From positions 1 through 33,756 of the forward strand of contig CAZART010000056.1 of the NCBI GenBank assembly GCA_964487555.1: DNA of 33,756 nt, read 5' to 3'. This document shows, one piece after another, positions 24,611 through 33,364 of this stretch. The notes below the pieces were generated by a model, which saw only the letters and a program-made list of their open reading frames with translations, did not search any database and was not told the DNA's origin. Each line of letters opens with the position of its first letter. Within the stretch, counting starts at the first letter, position 1. The DNA is from CAZART01 sp964487555. Its GTDB lineage: Bacteria; Bacteroidota; Rhodothermia; Rhodothermales; VXPQ01. The position numbers were made by a program, and so were the translations under genes.

Positions 24611-27600
24611 ATGCCTTATATATACGGCTCGGTAGTCACCCTCTGTCGGGCGAGCCTTTTGATGTGGATCGTGACGGCGTTGCTTCCGGCCGCCGCGTAC
24701 GGTCAGTCCTGCTCCTACTACTTGAACGCGACCGACGGCGACGACGAGAACAGCGGGGCCTCGCCGGAGCTCGCCGTCCACAGCTTTGAATACGCCTTTC
24801 GCACGTTTCCCTCGGACGCCGTCGTATGTATGACGGGAGGCGAGTATTTTAACGGCCTGGATGCCGACGGCGTGCAGCTGACGGGACCGGAGCTCGCCGG
24901 AAAGAACATGCAGTTCGTCCTTCAGCGGTTCGCAGGTGCCGACGAAGTCGCGTTCACCGAGGACGAGCTGCGCATCGACGTCGGTGACGGCCGCGTAGAG
25001 TTCGTGGCCGGATCAACCCGTTCGCTTCGCTTCGGAAGCGGGACGATCAATTCCCCGGTGGATCATCCGGGGAACACCACGTTTCTACACACGCTGGTCC
25101 TTGCGTCGGGCTCGCTGGACGTCTCAGGCGTCGACCTTAGGATCGACGCCTCGGTCGGGAATCCCGGTTTCGCGCGCGACGACGACGCCTTTTCCGCACC
25201 GGACTCCGCGACCATCGCTCGAGGAACGGGCACCCTCGTCGGGGCGCCGGCCTTCGAGGATGCAACGCGCACGCTCACCTACATCGGATCCGGTGATCGG
25301 TCGACGGCCGACGAAGTCCCTCCGTTGATTGATCGCCTCGTCTTCAGCCACCTGAGCGGCACCGTCACGGTCGCGCGGACGCCGGCCTTCGCGCCGGGCT
25401 CCACGATCGAATTGGACGGGGCGGGCACGGCACGCCTCACGTCTTCGGTGACGCTCCTTGAAACGTCGGCGCCCGCCATCATCGTCAGCGGTTCGGGTGA
25501 GCTCGATCTGAGCGGACCTTTGTCCATCGTCGTCTCGCAAGACGTTCCGCGGCTAGCTCATCTGAATGCCGGCGGACGACTTACGCTCCGAGACGTCCAC
25601 GTCTCCGGCCCGAATCAGCCTACCACGACCACGATCGCAAACAGTGGATCGGGCGTGTTGACGGTGCACGCCGTGGAGGTGGGATCGAACGTCGACCTCT
25701 CGATCCACAATGAAGGCGACGGCTCGTGTCGTCTCGGGACATCCTCAACCGGTGCGATGATAGAAGCCGATCTGTTCAATGAAGCCGGTGGAGTTTGTGC
25801 CATCGAGGGTGGTACACGGATTCCGGGCCGGATCGTGAACAAAGGTCGACTCTCGATGCTGGGCACGCTGGACCTGGCGACGACCGTCGAGAACGCAGGA
25901 AGCATCGATCTTCAGGCCGATCTCACGATATCCGGCATCCTGCAAAACAGCGGCGACGTCGCACTGGGCGCTCACAGCCTCACCATCTCGAGTGCCGGTC
26001 CCCATCAGAACGACGGGCGATGGTCGAGCACCGGCGGAATCGTCCGCCTTGCGTCCTCGACGACCATTTCGGGAGAGGGTGAGCTGCCGGCGCTGCACAG
26101 CATTTCGGGGGCGCATTTTATAAGCGGTTCGCACGTTCGTGGCGGAATCGTCATTCAACCTGGAGCCCAGCTCACGCTGCACGTTGGAGGGATTGACGAA
26201 ACGCTGTCGGTTGAGGGCGGTGTCGGAATTTTTCAGGTCGACCGCGCCGCCGCGCTCGACGTCGACGCGGGGAGCGTTACGCTCGAGGCTGATCTTTCGG
26301 TCGGAGAGTTCGTCCAGGAGGCGGGATCGAGCGTCGATCTGGCCTCGCACACGCTGGCGTTGACCGGCTCCTTCGAGCGGCACGGCGGAACGTTCACCTC
26401 GAGCGGCGGCGGCGTGCGCTTCGCCGGCTCACGCGACCAGTCCTTCGACCCGGGCCCCGACCTGGTGCTCGACCACCTCCGGATCGCGGGGACGAACGTC
26501 CGGCTTGCCTCCGGAGCACCGGCCATTCGCGATTCCCTCATCGTCAGCCGCGACTCGAAGCTGTTCTTATTCGACCATACCCTTCGCCTCGTGGGGATAC
26601 GATCGGTGGTGTTGAATGATGGCGAGATCTCCACAGGCGTTGCGGGCACGCTCGCCTTCAGCGGGCCGGCGGGTGCGGAGCAGCGGATTTCCGGGACCGG
26701 AACCTTCGGGAATATCGACATCGCACTCGAGGACGACGACGACGTCGTTCTCGTCGATGACGGAGACGTGCGGCAGGGCGGCATATTATCCCTTTCGAGC
26801 GGCCGTCTGAGATTGAACCCGGGAAGCACGTACGCGCTGGTTTCGACGCAGGGAGTTCCACTCCTCCGGCGGAATCTCGGCGATGAAGACGGAGACGGTG
26901 AACCGGCGGGCAAAACCATCGATGCCAACACATCGACTACGGGCTCCTTTGTGACCCCCGAAGAAGGTTACCACCTCGAGTATTTCGGCGTACTCGACGG
27001 CCCCGCCGTCACCGGCACCGAATTTCTTTCCGGGCGGATCATCGACCTCTTCGTTCGGATCGCCGGCCCATCGGGGACGCTGGCGGCCCTGGGCCTGTCG
27101 GGCGATCTTTCATTCTCGGGGGTGTTGGAGCTAGACGCGACTGCCCTCCTCGACGTCGGGCAATTCGACCTGTCGGCCACGGGGGACGACCGGGCACACG
27201 CGATCCACGGCAGCATCGAGGGGACAAGCGGCGCCTTCGTCGTTACCGGCAAGGGCGTTACGCTGGCGGGACGCGCCGGCGCGCCGTCGGGCATCGTCAA
27301 TTTTCGGATCGAGTCCGACGGCCACGTCGAAACGAAGTCTATTCGGTCGATCGCCGGACAGCTCGAAGTGTCGTCGGGAATCGTAGACCTGCACCTTGGG
27401 GACACGGATGAGGCCGGAAGTGTCGGCCGGCTGCTCGTGCGAGCTGGAGCGCGCGTTACGCTCGCAAGCGAGGTTCGGGTTCTCGAGCAGGTCATCCTGT
27501 CGGGCGGCGAGCTCGACCTCGCCGAATTCGATCTCGTCATGGCGTCGGGAACGTCTCTTCGTACGGCCCCGCCCGCCCTGATCGCCCCCGCTCGCGAGGG

Positions 27601-30600
27601 TTCCGTGGTTTTCACGGGCGACGGCCGGATTCGCACGAACGGCACAAGCCTGCCGAAGCTGCGCGTCGCGCCGGCCGAAGCTTCGAGATTAGTGCTTTCC
27701 GGAGGCGTTCGCATCGGCGAGTCGCTGATCATCGAATCAGGCGTTCTGGATCTCTCGAGCCATACCCTCACGCTGGCCGGGGGCCGGTGGGAGCAGTTGG
27801 GCGGCGAAATTTCCGGAGACGGCGCCATATCCGTGACGGGCAAGGTCGACGCGCTGCTCGCAACGGACGTCGTAGTCCCGACCCTCATCGTGCGCACCTC
27901 CGATGCCGAGACCGGCCTCGCTCTTCGATCCGCGAACAATGCGCCCCGCCGTGTCCTAGTGAGCGAGCGCCTGTCGCTTCGGGAAGGGCTGCTGGATATC
28001 GGTTCGGTCGATGTCGTGGTGGGTCGACCCGGAGGGGCATCCGTACTAGCGTACGAACGGGGCACGATCGTGATGGCTTCCGGCGATGACATCGCCGACG
28101 ATGCGAACGGTGAGCTCGAGCTGTCGGATACCGAGATCGCCCTCGACGCGCCGTTCGACGTCTCCAACGTCCGCATCGCAGGGGCTGCGCGATTTGGGAC
28201 CGGCAGTGCCGCCCTCGTCATCCGGCACCAGATCACGTTTCTTGACGGACGGCTCGAGAATGCGGATTCAAGCCTGGTCCGGCTCGCGGACGGCGCTCGC
28301 GTGGTCAGGCGTGGTGCGGGGTCGTTTCTCAAGACGCCGGTCACGCTGGGAGCACTGGATCTCTTTTACGAAATCCGCGGAGCACGCCTGGACGGCGGCG
28401 TGCTCCCGACGGGTCCGGAGGTTCGACGAAACCTGCGTAATCTGACGGTCGACGCCGGTTCAAACATCCTTCAACTCTCCGAAGACGTGGACGTCGATGA
28501 GATCCTCCGCCTCGACGCGGGTGTGCTCGACCGGAACGGATTCGCCCTTCGCGTGGCTGCCGGCGGGACGGTCCACTACGACCACAGCACCTCGACGGCT
28601 CCAACGTTTGCAGGCGGATCCTTCCAGCCGGCCGGGCCCGTCCGGCTCATCTACTCAGGCACGATCGACATTGCTTCGAGCGATCTTACGTTTCCGTCGG
28701 ACGTCACGGTGTCCGATCTGGTCGTTGCGGTCGGAAGCAGCAGCGACGACGTATCGTCCTTTATTCTCCATGAGAATCGGCGAATCGGCAATCTCGTCGT
28801 CGTCGGCGGAAATGCGGGATCCGGTGCCGACCTGAACGGCCGCACGCTGCTCGTCGATTCGGACGTCCACGTACGGTCGGGCGTGCTTCGGAGCGTTACG
28901 GAGGCGATTGTGGAGATTGGAGATAGCCTCGTCGTCGCGTCCGAGGGGGCGGTCCGAGGCTTCGTCGCCGTGCTGGCGCAGGGGCATACGGAAATCCGCG
29001 GCCTGTTCGACGGGCATCGGCTTCGTGCCCACGGGAACGTGACGGTGACGGGCGAACTGGGGAGCATGCAAGGTGATCCGACGGCCTCGGCGGAGCAGGC
29101 TGTAGCCGGCCTGCCCAATCTCGAGTTTTCCGGCAGCGACCAGATACTTCGCCTGACGCGGGCGGACGACAGGCGGGAATCGATCGACGACGCCGTCAAT
29201 CGAATCATCATGACCTCCGGCGGGGTGGTTCGGCTGGAAGGTCCCGATCATGCACCCTTCACGCTCGGCGTCAACAACCTTGAACTTCGAAGCGGCGTGC
29301 TGGAAACGATCGGCGCGGATCTGCGGCTTCCGCACGACGGCCCCGGCTTTCAACGGGCGGAGGACGCACAGAGCCACGTGGCGGGGCAGATCAGTCGTTT
29401 GCTGCGTGCGGGCCAGACGGGACGGTTCGAATTTCCCGTCGGTTCGCGCGGCGGCTCCTATCGTCCCGTTTCCGTGACCTTCACAGAGGACGATCCACTC
29501 GCTACGCCCTCCGTCATCTCCGTAGGGCACTCCGGTGCCGCCTCGGGCGGATATCTGGGACTTCCGCTCGACGGCGGTGAGGATGTCGTGATCGGCGACG
29601 TCTCCGGGTTCGATTGGACGCTTCACGCGACGCCCGCCCTGCCGGCGTCCCAGGCCTACACGCTGGACGTCGTCGGGTCCGGTCTGGGAGCTTTTTCCGC
29701 GGCGCGTAATCTCCGCCTCGTCCGGCGATCGGTAGGCGAGGCGTGGGAACACGCCTGGAAGCTCGAAGGATCTGCCACGCAGTACGACAACGCCGTCGTG
29801 AGTCTCGACGGCGAGGCCCAACCCTTCGTGCAGATCGTGCAGTCGAGAGAGGGGATTCCCGCAGCGCCCGAGATTTTTGCGATCGGGATTGACGCGTCGG
29901 AGCTGAACTTTGCCCGTGTGCAGGTGGCAAATTTGATGGGGACGCCCGTGGACGTGCTGGTGGAGGCCCAAACGGGGTCGGTGGAACCGGCGACGGCGTC
30001 GCTGGCCTTCGGCGAGGCGACGCCGTACTTCCGCGTCGCGGCAGGGCGAAGCGACATTCGGCTGGTGGCGGAGAGCGGGGCCGTGATCATTCGAGGCACC
30101 CTGGCGTTTGAGGCGGGCCGAGATTATCTGATTGCGGCCCTCATGGACGGGCGGCCGCGACTCGTTACGCAGCAAGCCCGGGCGATCCCTGCGATGGACG
30201 CGAAGGAAGACGTGAGCCTTGCATTTTTTCACGGCATTCCGGACGCTCCTCCGCTATCGCTCCGAACGCGAGACCGTCTCGAAACGCTCTTCTCGGGAAT
30301 TCCATTTGCCAGACTATCGGATAGCTACGCTCCCCTTCCGCTCCAAAATACCGGGTTTGACGTAATCGCGACGTCCACCTCGACGTCGCTTTTCTCGATT
30401 CGATCGGAACTGAGCGGTCACGAAGGCGAAACGGTCACCGCGTTCGCGGCCGGCCATCTGGATCCCTCATCACCCGGCGCCTCGGAGCCCGCACAGCTGT
30501 TCTTGTTTACGAATCACGGCCGTCCGGTCCAGACCGGCGTGCAGGTGGCCGTCGAAGAGCCGGCGGAGATTCCCGCCGCTTTTGCGCTGCACGGCAACTA

Positions 30601-30847
30601 TCCGAATCCCTTCAATCCCTCGACGAACGTGGTCTTCGATCTGCCCGAATCCGCCGACGTAAGCCTCGAAGTGTTCGATCTGCTTGGCCGGTCCGTGCTG
30701 CGTTCGAGCACCACGGCGATGGCGCCGGGACGACGGACCATCACGCTGGATGCATCGGAGCTGCCCTCCGGCGTGTACGTCTACCGCATCGCGGCCTCGG
30801 GATCGTCGACGCACGTCGCCGGCGGCAAAATGACGCTCGTGCGGTGA
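24611..30847 (+). CDS. Giant T9SS cargo with beta-rich repeats and DUF4397 domain
   Basis: A 2078-residue secreted protein. Signal peptide about 1-32 (LLMWIVTALLPAAAYGQ), then about 1500 residues of beta-rich repeats, with blocks such as GSFERHGGTFTSSGGG (about 586) followed by FDPGPDLVLDHLRI that match the opposite giant. Residues about 1558-1760 (SHVAGQISRLLR, GRFEFPVGSRGGSYRPVSVTF, GLPLDGGEDVVIGD) are the shared pre-C-terminal region. DUF4397 follows (about 1766-1975, FARVQVANLMG, VSLAFFHGIPDAP), then a T9SS type A sorting domain (about 1985-2078, GNYPNPFNPSTNVVFDLPE, FDLLGRSV). The frame extends upstream to 24236 through a repeat; ATG 24611 is chosen because AAGGA lies four bases before it and a signal peptide follows (ATG 24608 is also possible). 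It lacks the dockerin and cohesin-like parts of its paralogue. Probably a surface adhesin. Confidence 0.92.
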   Translation: MPYIYGSVVTLCRASLLMWIVTALLPAAAYGQSCSYYLNATDGDDENSGASPELAVHSFEYAFRTFPSDAVVCMTGGEYFNGLDADGVQLTGPELAGKNMQFVLQRFAGADEVAFTEDELRIDVGDGRVEFVAGSTRSLRFGSGTINSPVDHPGNTTFLHTLVLASGSLDVSGVDLRIDASVGNPGFARDDDAFSAPDSATIARGTGTLVGAPAFEDATRTLTYIGSGDRSTADEVPPLIDRLVFSHLSGTVTVARTPAFAPGSTIELDGAGTARLTSSVTLLETSAPAIIVSGSGELDLSGPLSIVVSQDVPRLAHLNAGGRLTLRDVHVSGPNQPTTTTIANSGSGVLTVHAVEVGSNVDLSIHNEGDGSCRLGTSSTGAMIEADLFNEAGGVCAIEGGTRIPGRIVNKGRLSMLGTLDLATTVENAGSIDLQADLTISGILQNSGDVALGAHSLTISSAGPHQNDGRWSSTGGIVRLASSTTISGEGELPALHSISGAHFISGSHVRGGIVIQPGAQLTLHVGGIDETLSVEGGVGIFQVDRAAALDVDAGSVTLEADLSVGEFVQEAGSSVDLASHTLALTGSFERHGGTFTSSGGGVRFAGSRDQSFDPGPDLVLDHLRIAGTNVRLASGAPAIRDSLIVSRDSKLFLFDHTLRLVGIRSVVLNDGEISTGVAGTLAFSGPAGAEQRISGTGTFGNIDIALEDDDDVVLVDDGDVRQGGILSLSSGRLRLNPGSTYALVSTQGVPLLRRNLGDEDGDGEPAGKTIDANTSTTGSFVTPEEGYHLEYFGVLDGPAVTGTEFLSGRIIDLFVRIAGPSGTLAALGLSGDLSFSGVLELDATALLDVGQFDLSATGDDRAHAIHGSIEGTSGAFVVTGKGVTLAGRAGAPSGIVNFRIESDGHVETKSIRSIAGQLEVSSGIVDLHLGDTDEAGSVGRLLVRAGARVTLASEVRVLEQVILSGGELDLAEFDLVMASGTSLRTAPPALIAPAREGSVVFTGDGRIRTNGTSLPKLRVAPAEASRLVLSGGVRIGESLIIESGVLDLSSHTLTLAGGRWEQLGGEISGDGAISVTGKVDALLATDVVVPTLIVRTSDAETGLALRSANNAPRRVLVSERLSLREGLLDIGSVDVVVGRPGGASVLAYERGTIVMASGDDIADDANGELELSDTEIALDAPFDVSNVRIAGAARFGTGSAALVIRHQITFLDGRLENADSSLVRLADGARVVRRGAGSFLKTPVTLGALDLFYEIRGARLDGGVLPTGPEVRRNLRNLTVDAGSNILQLSEDVDVDEILRLDAGVLDRNGFALRVAAGGTVHYDHSTSTAPTFAGGSFQPAGPVRLIYSGTIDIASSDLTFPSDVTVSDLVVAVGSSSDDVSSFILHENRRIGNLVVVGGNAGSGADLNGRTLLVDSDVHVRSGVLRSVTEAIVEIGDSLVVASEGAVRGFVAVLAQGHTEIRGLFDGHRLRAHGNVTVTGELGSMQGDPTASAEQAVAGLPNLEFSGSDQILRLTRADDRRESIDDAVNRIIMTSGGVVRLEGPDHAPFTLGVNNLELRSGVLETIGADLRLPHDGPGFQRAEDAQSHVAGQISRLLRAGQTGRFEFPVGSRGGSYRPVSVTFTEDDPLATPSVISVGHSGAASGGYLGLPLDGGEDVVIGDVSGFDWTLHATPALPASQAYTLDVVGSGLGAFSAARNLRLVRRSVGEAWEHAWKLEGSATQYDNAVVSLDGEAQPFVQIVQSREGIPAAPEIFAIGIDASELNFARVQVANLMGTPVDVLVEAQTGSVEPATASLAFGEATPYFRVAAGRSDIRLVAESGAVIIRGTLAFEAGRDYLIAALMDGRPRLVTQQARAIPAMDAKEDVSLAFFHGIPDAPPLSLRTRDRLETLFSGIPFARLSDSYAPLPLQNTGFDVIATSTSTSLFSIRSELSGHEGETVTAFAAGHLDPSSPGASEPAQLFLFTNHGRPVQTGVQVAVEEPAEIPAAFALHGNYPNPFNPSTNVVFDLPESADVSLEVFDLLGRSVLRSSTTAMAPGRRTITLDASELPSGVYVYRIAASGSSTHVAGGKMTLVR

Positions 30848-30987
30848 GGAGAACAGGATGCATGGGCGGCAGGTACGGCCGCGGGCGGGACGGTGGCGCC
30901 GTTCTTGGCGACCATGGGTCGGATCGTTATCTTCGCCGACGCGGTCCAATCTCTTCTTGCAAACCAATTCGCATTCCTCTTACACGC
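30848..30987. other. Spacer between the giant cargo gene and wbpB
   Basis: 140 bases without an evident intrinsic terminator, Shine-Dalgarno site or array. The wbpB frame is open back to 30844, but the upstream translation is not protein-like. With no terminator visible, readthrough from the cargo gene into wbpB is possible. Confidence 0.4.
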
Positions 30988-31926
30988 ATGAACAACTTCG
31001 CCATTACGGGCGTCGCGGGCTATATCGCGCCTCGGCACCTGAAGGCCATCAAGGATACGGGGAACAACCTGCTGGCGGCGGCCGATCCGCACGATTCTGT
31101 GGGCATACTGGATCAGTATTTTCCGGATGCAGCCTTTTTTACGGAGATCGAACGGTTCGACCGGCACCTGGAGAAGCGGCGGCGGCGGGATGCGTCGCAG
31201 CAGCTGCATTACCTCTCGATCTGTTCGCCGAACCATCTGCACGACGCGCACGTCCGCCTCGCGCTGCGTCTCGATGCGAGCGCGATCTGCGAGAAGCCGC
31301 TCGTTCTGAAGCCGTCGAACCTCGATTATCTCCAGGAGCTGGAGGACGAACACGTCGGATACGTGCACACCGTGCTGCAGCTGCGGGTGCATCCGAAGCT
31401 GATGGCGCTACGCGATCGCATTCTGTCGCAGAACGGCCGCCGGCACAGCGTGCGGCTCACGTACGTCACCTCGCGCGGAACCTGGTATCGGTATTCGTGG
31501 AAAGGCGACGAGGAGCGGTCCGGCGGCGTCGTCACCAACATCGGCATCCACTTCTTCGATCTGCTGATGTGGCTCTTCGGCCCGGCCGTGCAGAACCGCG
31601 TCCACGTGCGCGACCCGGAGCGCGTCGGCGGTTTCATGGAGCTGCAGAACGCCGACGTGCAGTGGTTTTTGTCGATCGATCCTAAGGACCTCCCGGACGG
31701 CGTGACGGGCCGCGTCTACCGGTCCATCACCGTCGACGGCGAGGAGGTCGAATTTTCGGGCGGCTTCACCGATCTCCACACGCGGGTCTATGAAGAAACC
31801 CTCGCGGGCCGCGGATTCGGGATCGACGACGCGCGGCCGGCCATCGAGCTGGTCTACAACATCCGCCGGGCACCCGTGACGGCCCCGCGCGCGGATGCGC
31901 ATCCGAGCCTGGTATCCTCAACGTGA
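30988..31926 (+). CDS. wbpB: UDP-N-acetyl-glucosaminuronate 3-dehydrogenase (WbpB/WlbA type)
   Basis: A 312-residue Gfo/Idh/MocA oxidoreductase, closest by recognition to WbpB/WlbA. These enzymes use NAD to oxidise C3 of UDP-GlcNAcA, the step before amination (WbpE) and acetylation (WbpD) in making 2,3-diacetamido-uronic acid sugars for surface polysaccharides. The N-terminal nucleotide loop reads GVAGYIAPRH (8-17). SICSPNHLHDAHV (78-90) and ICEKPLV (100-106) carry the catalytic-type Lys103. SRGTWYRYSWKGDEERSGGVVTNIG leads to IHFFDLL with His188, and YRSITVDGEEVEFSGGFTDLH and GRGFGIDDAR are further subfamily marks. ATG 30988 gives the family length. No other pathway gene is in the window. It follows a T9SS cargo gene on the same strand. 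Confidence 0.9.
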   Translation: MNNFAITGVAGYIAPRHLKAIKDTGNNLLAAADPHDSVGILDQYFPDAAFFTEIERFDRHLEKRRRRDASQQLHYLSICSPNHLHDAHVRLALRLDASAICEKPLVLKPSNLDYLQELEDEHVGYVHTVLQLRVHPKLMALRDRILSQNGRRHSVRLTYVTSRGTWYRYSWKGDEERSGGVVTNIGIHFFDLLMWLFGPAVQNRVHVRDPERVGGFMELQNADVQWFLSIDPKDLPDGVTGRVYRSITVDGEEVEFSGGFTDLHTRVYEETLAGRGFGIDDARPAIELVYNIRRAPVTAPRADAHPSLVSST

Positions 31927-32136
31927 CCCGCTGATGCGGGGAGAATTCAGCACGGACCCTATGCGCTCCAGGCCGCGTCGACGGCGTGCGGCCGAAATAG
32001 AGCACGGCCCCGTCCATCGCGGTGACGAACGGGGCCATGGACTTGATTAGCCGCTGAGACCGGAGCCGGCTACGAAGCCGGTTCTACGGCAAGGGCGTCC
32101 ACGAGGAGGCGTGAGCGCCCAGGCGTGAGAAGGGCG
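31927..32136. other. Convergent intergenic region with two hairpins
   Basis: Between the ends of wbpB (plus) and the lipoprotein gene (minus). CCCGC-TGAT-GCGGG (31927-31940) begins right after the wbpB stop codon. GAGCCGGCT-ACGA-AGCCGGTTC (32063-32084) is a 9-bp stem with one G-U pair. Neither has a U-tract on either strand. The second could serve as a bidirectional terminator. The rest shows nothing definite. Confidence 0.5.
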
Positions 32137-32793
32137 TCAGCCGCCGCCGCCGGTCCCACCCGTACCTGTGGCACCGGTGCCGCCCTGCGGCGATTCCGAA
32201 TCGGTCACGCTGCCGCCGGAGGTGACCCTCGCGACCGCAGCGATTTCGTTATTGATGAGGATGTTGACTCTACCGTTGCCGGCGTTCTCGATGACGACCG
32301 TTACCGTTACCGGGTCCGACTCCGTACCGCCCAAGATGAGCGTAACGGTGCCGGACTGCGCGATGCCCGTGTCCGTCGTCTCCTCGGTCATGATGTTGAT
32401 GGCGCAGGGCTCGATCTCGATCTCGTCGCCTACCTGCGGTCCTTCGCCGGGCGGGAACGTGCTCGTTTCGATGTTGATAATGCACGACCCGAAGGTCAGC
32501 GCTCCCGTCGCGGTATTGCCGCCTGCGGCGATCTCGATGGACGACTCGGACGTGAACGTGACCGTCGTCTCGTCTCCCTCGAGGCCCGGATGTATCGCTT
32601 CGCCTGAAGAGAACGTGAACGCGAGGCCCTCGAGCGCCGCCACATTGCTCTCATCCACAATTACCGGGATATCGACCGGCTGCACTGCGAAGGTTTCGTC
32701 GCCGCTGCCGAAATTGCATGCACTCAGGGTGCACAATCCGATCACGCCCAGAACGAGATACAGCTTGGGCAATTGGTAAAGATTCGATCTCAT
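32137..32793 (-). CDS. Lipoprotein of unknown function with a Gly-rich tail
   Basis: A 218-residue protein with a lipoprotein signal peptide: MRSNLYQLPKLYLVLGVIG then LSAC with Cys26 as the predicted lipidation site. The mature part is acidic, rich in Thr, Val, Gly and Ile, and predicted beta-rich; two cysteines in the middle (in GSCIIN and EPCAIN, about 30 residues apart) could pair. The last 20 residues are Gly/Thr with a final run of Gly. I do not recognise the family. ATG 32793 is chosen over ATG 32811 because AGGAGG (32803-32808) lies nine bases before it and overlaps the upstream ATG region. It would sit in the outer or inner membrane facing the periplasm or the outside. Convergent to wbpB. 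Confidence 0.8.
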   Translation of the reverse strand: MRSNLYQLPKLYLVLGVIGLCTLSACNFGSGDETFAVQPVDIPVIVDESNVAALEGLAFTFSSGEAIHPGLEGDETTVTFTSESSIEIAAGGNTATGALTFGSCIINIETSTFPPGEGPQVGDEIEIEPCAINIMTEETTDTGIAQSGTVTLILGGTESDPVTVTVVIENAGNGRVNILINNEIAAVARVTSGGSVTDSESPQGGTGATGTGGTGGGG

Positions 32794-33121
32794 GTACACG
32801 GGCCTCCTCATAGGTTAAATTGGGGTCGCTACTTACGTTCTTGCCGGCGGATCCGTCTAAATACGAGAACCCGCCGTCAGAAAAAAGTCGGCAATATGAC
32901 GTATGCGTAATTCGCTCGATGTTCAAGCACGCCGCAGGGTGATACGCGCCTGCTCAATCTCGCATTCCTGACCGAAATGTACAAGGGCAGAATGTGTATT
33001 GCCAGTCGTTCGGCCGTTATCCGGATTAGCGCCTCCTGTAGACCCGCCTAATATAGGTATGGCGCCCTTAATATGCGCTTTCGCGCCTCGTTTGGAATTG
33101 GAAGATCTCGCACAGCCGGCT
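32794..33121. other. AT-richer intergenic region upstream of the lipoprotein gene
   Basis: 328 bases holding the AGGAGG ribosome binding site of the lipoprotein gene at 32803-32808 and presumably its promoter. Lower GC than the surroundings. Open frames of 75-91 codons on the minus strand cover this region and overlap the lipoprotein start; they look like chance. No array, tRNA or clear terminator is visible. Confidence 0.45.
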
Positions 33122-33364
33122 TCAGCTCGAGGCCTTGTCCGGCGCCTCAAGCAGGTGCCGCCACGATTGGCGTGCGCGTTCCGCCCCGTGGATCATCCCT
33201 TTCAAATAGGCTTTGGCGTAGCCGCGCGGCATCATGACGGAGTCCTCACCGGACCCGATCCGGATGACGCCTCCCTGGGAATCGAGCTGATCGACCAGGT
33301 GTCGGTCGCGCGCAATCGCTGCAAGGTCGTCGAAAGAACAGTTCGTCAGATCAGAGAGTCGCAT
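33122..33364 (-). CDS. Small protein of unknown function
   Basis: An 80-residue soluble protein I do not recognise. It looks like a real protein: an amphipathic N-terminal helix (SFDDLAAIARDRHLVDQL), a short beta segment (GGVIRIGSGEDSVMMPRG) and a C-terminal helix (YAKAYLKGMIHGAERARQSWRHLL). GAGGAG lies at 33379-33384, but 14 bases from the ATG is longer than usual. No signal peptide or membrane segment, so it would be cytoplasmic. No neighbour gives a hint of function. Confidence 0.5.
   Translation of the reverse strand: MRLSDLTNCSFDDLAAIARDRHLVDQLDSQGGVIRIGSGEDSVMMPRGYAKAYLKGMIHGAERARQSWRHLLEAPDKASS

Noticed and set aside
26968..30232. 458- and 525-codon minus-strand frames opposite the 2078-residue gene
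   Set aside because: Ser/Arg/Pro-rich or Arg/His-rich shadows; the plus-strand protein has a signal peptide, repeats, DUF4397 and a T9SS domain.
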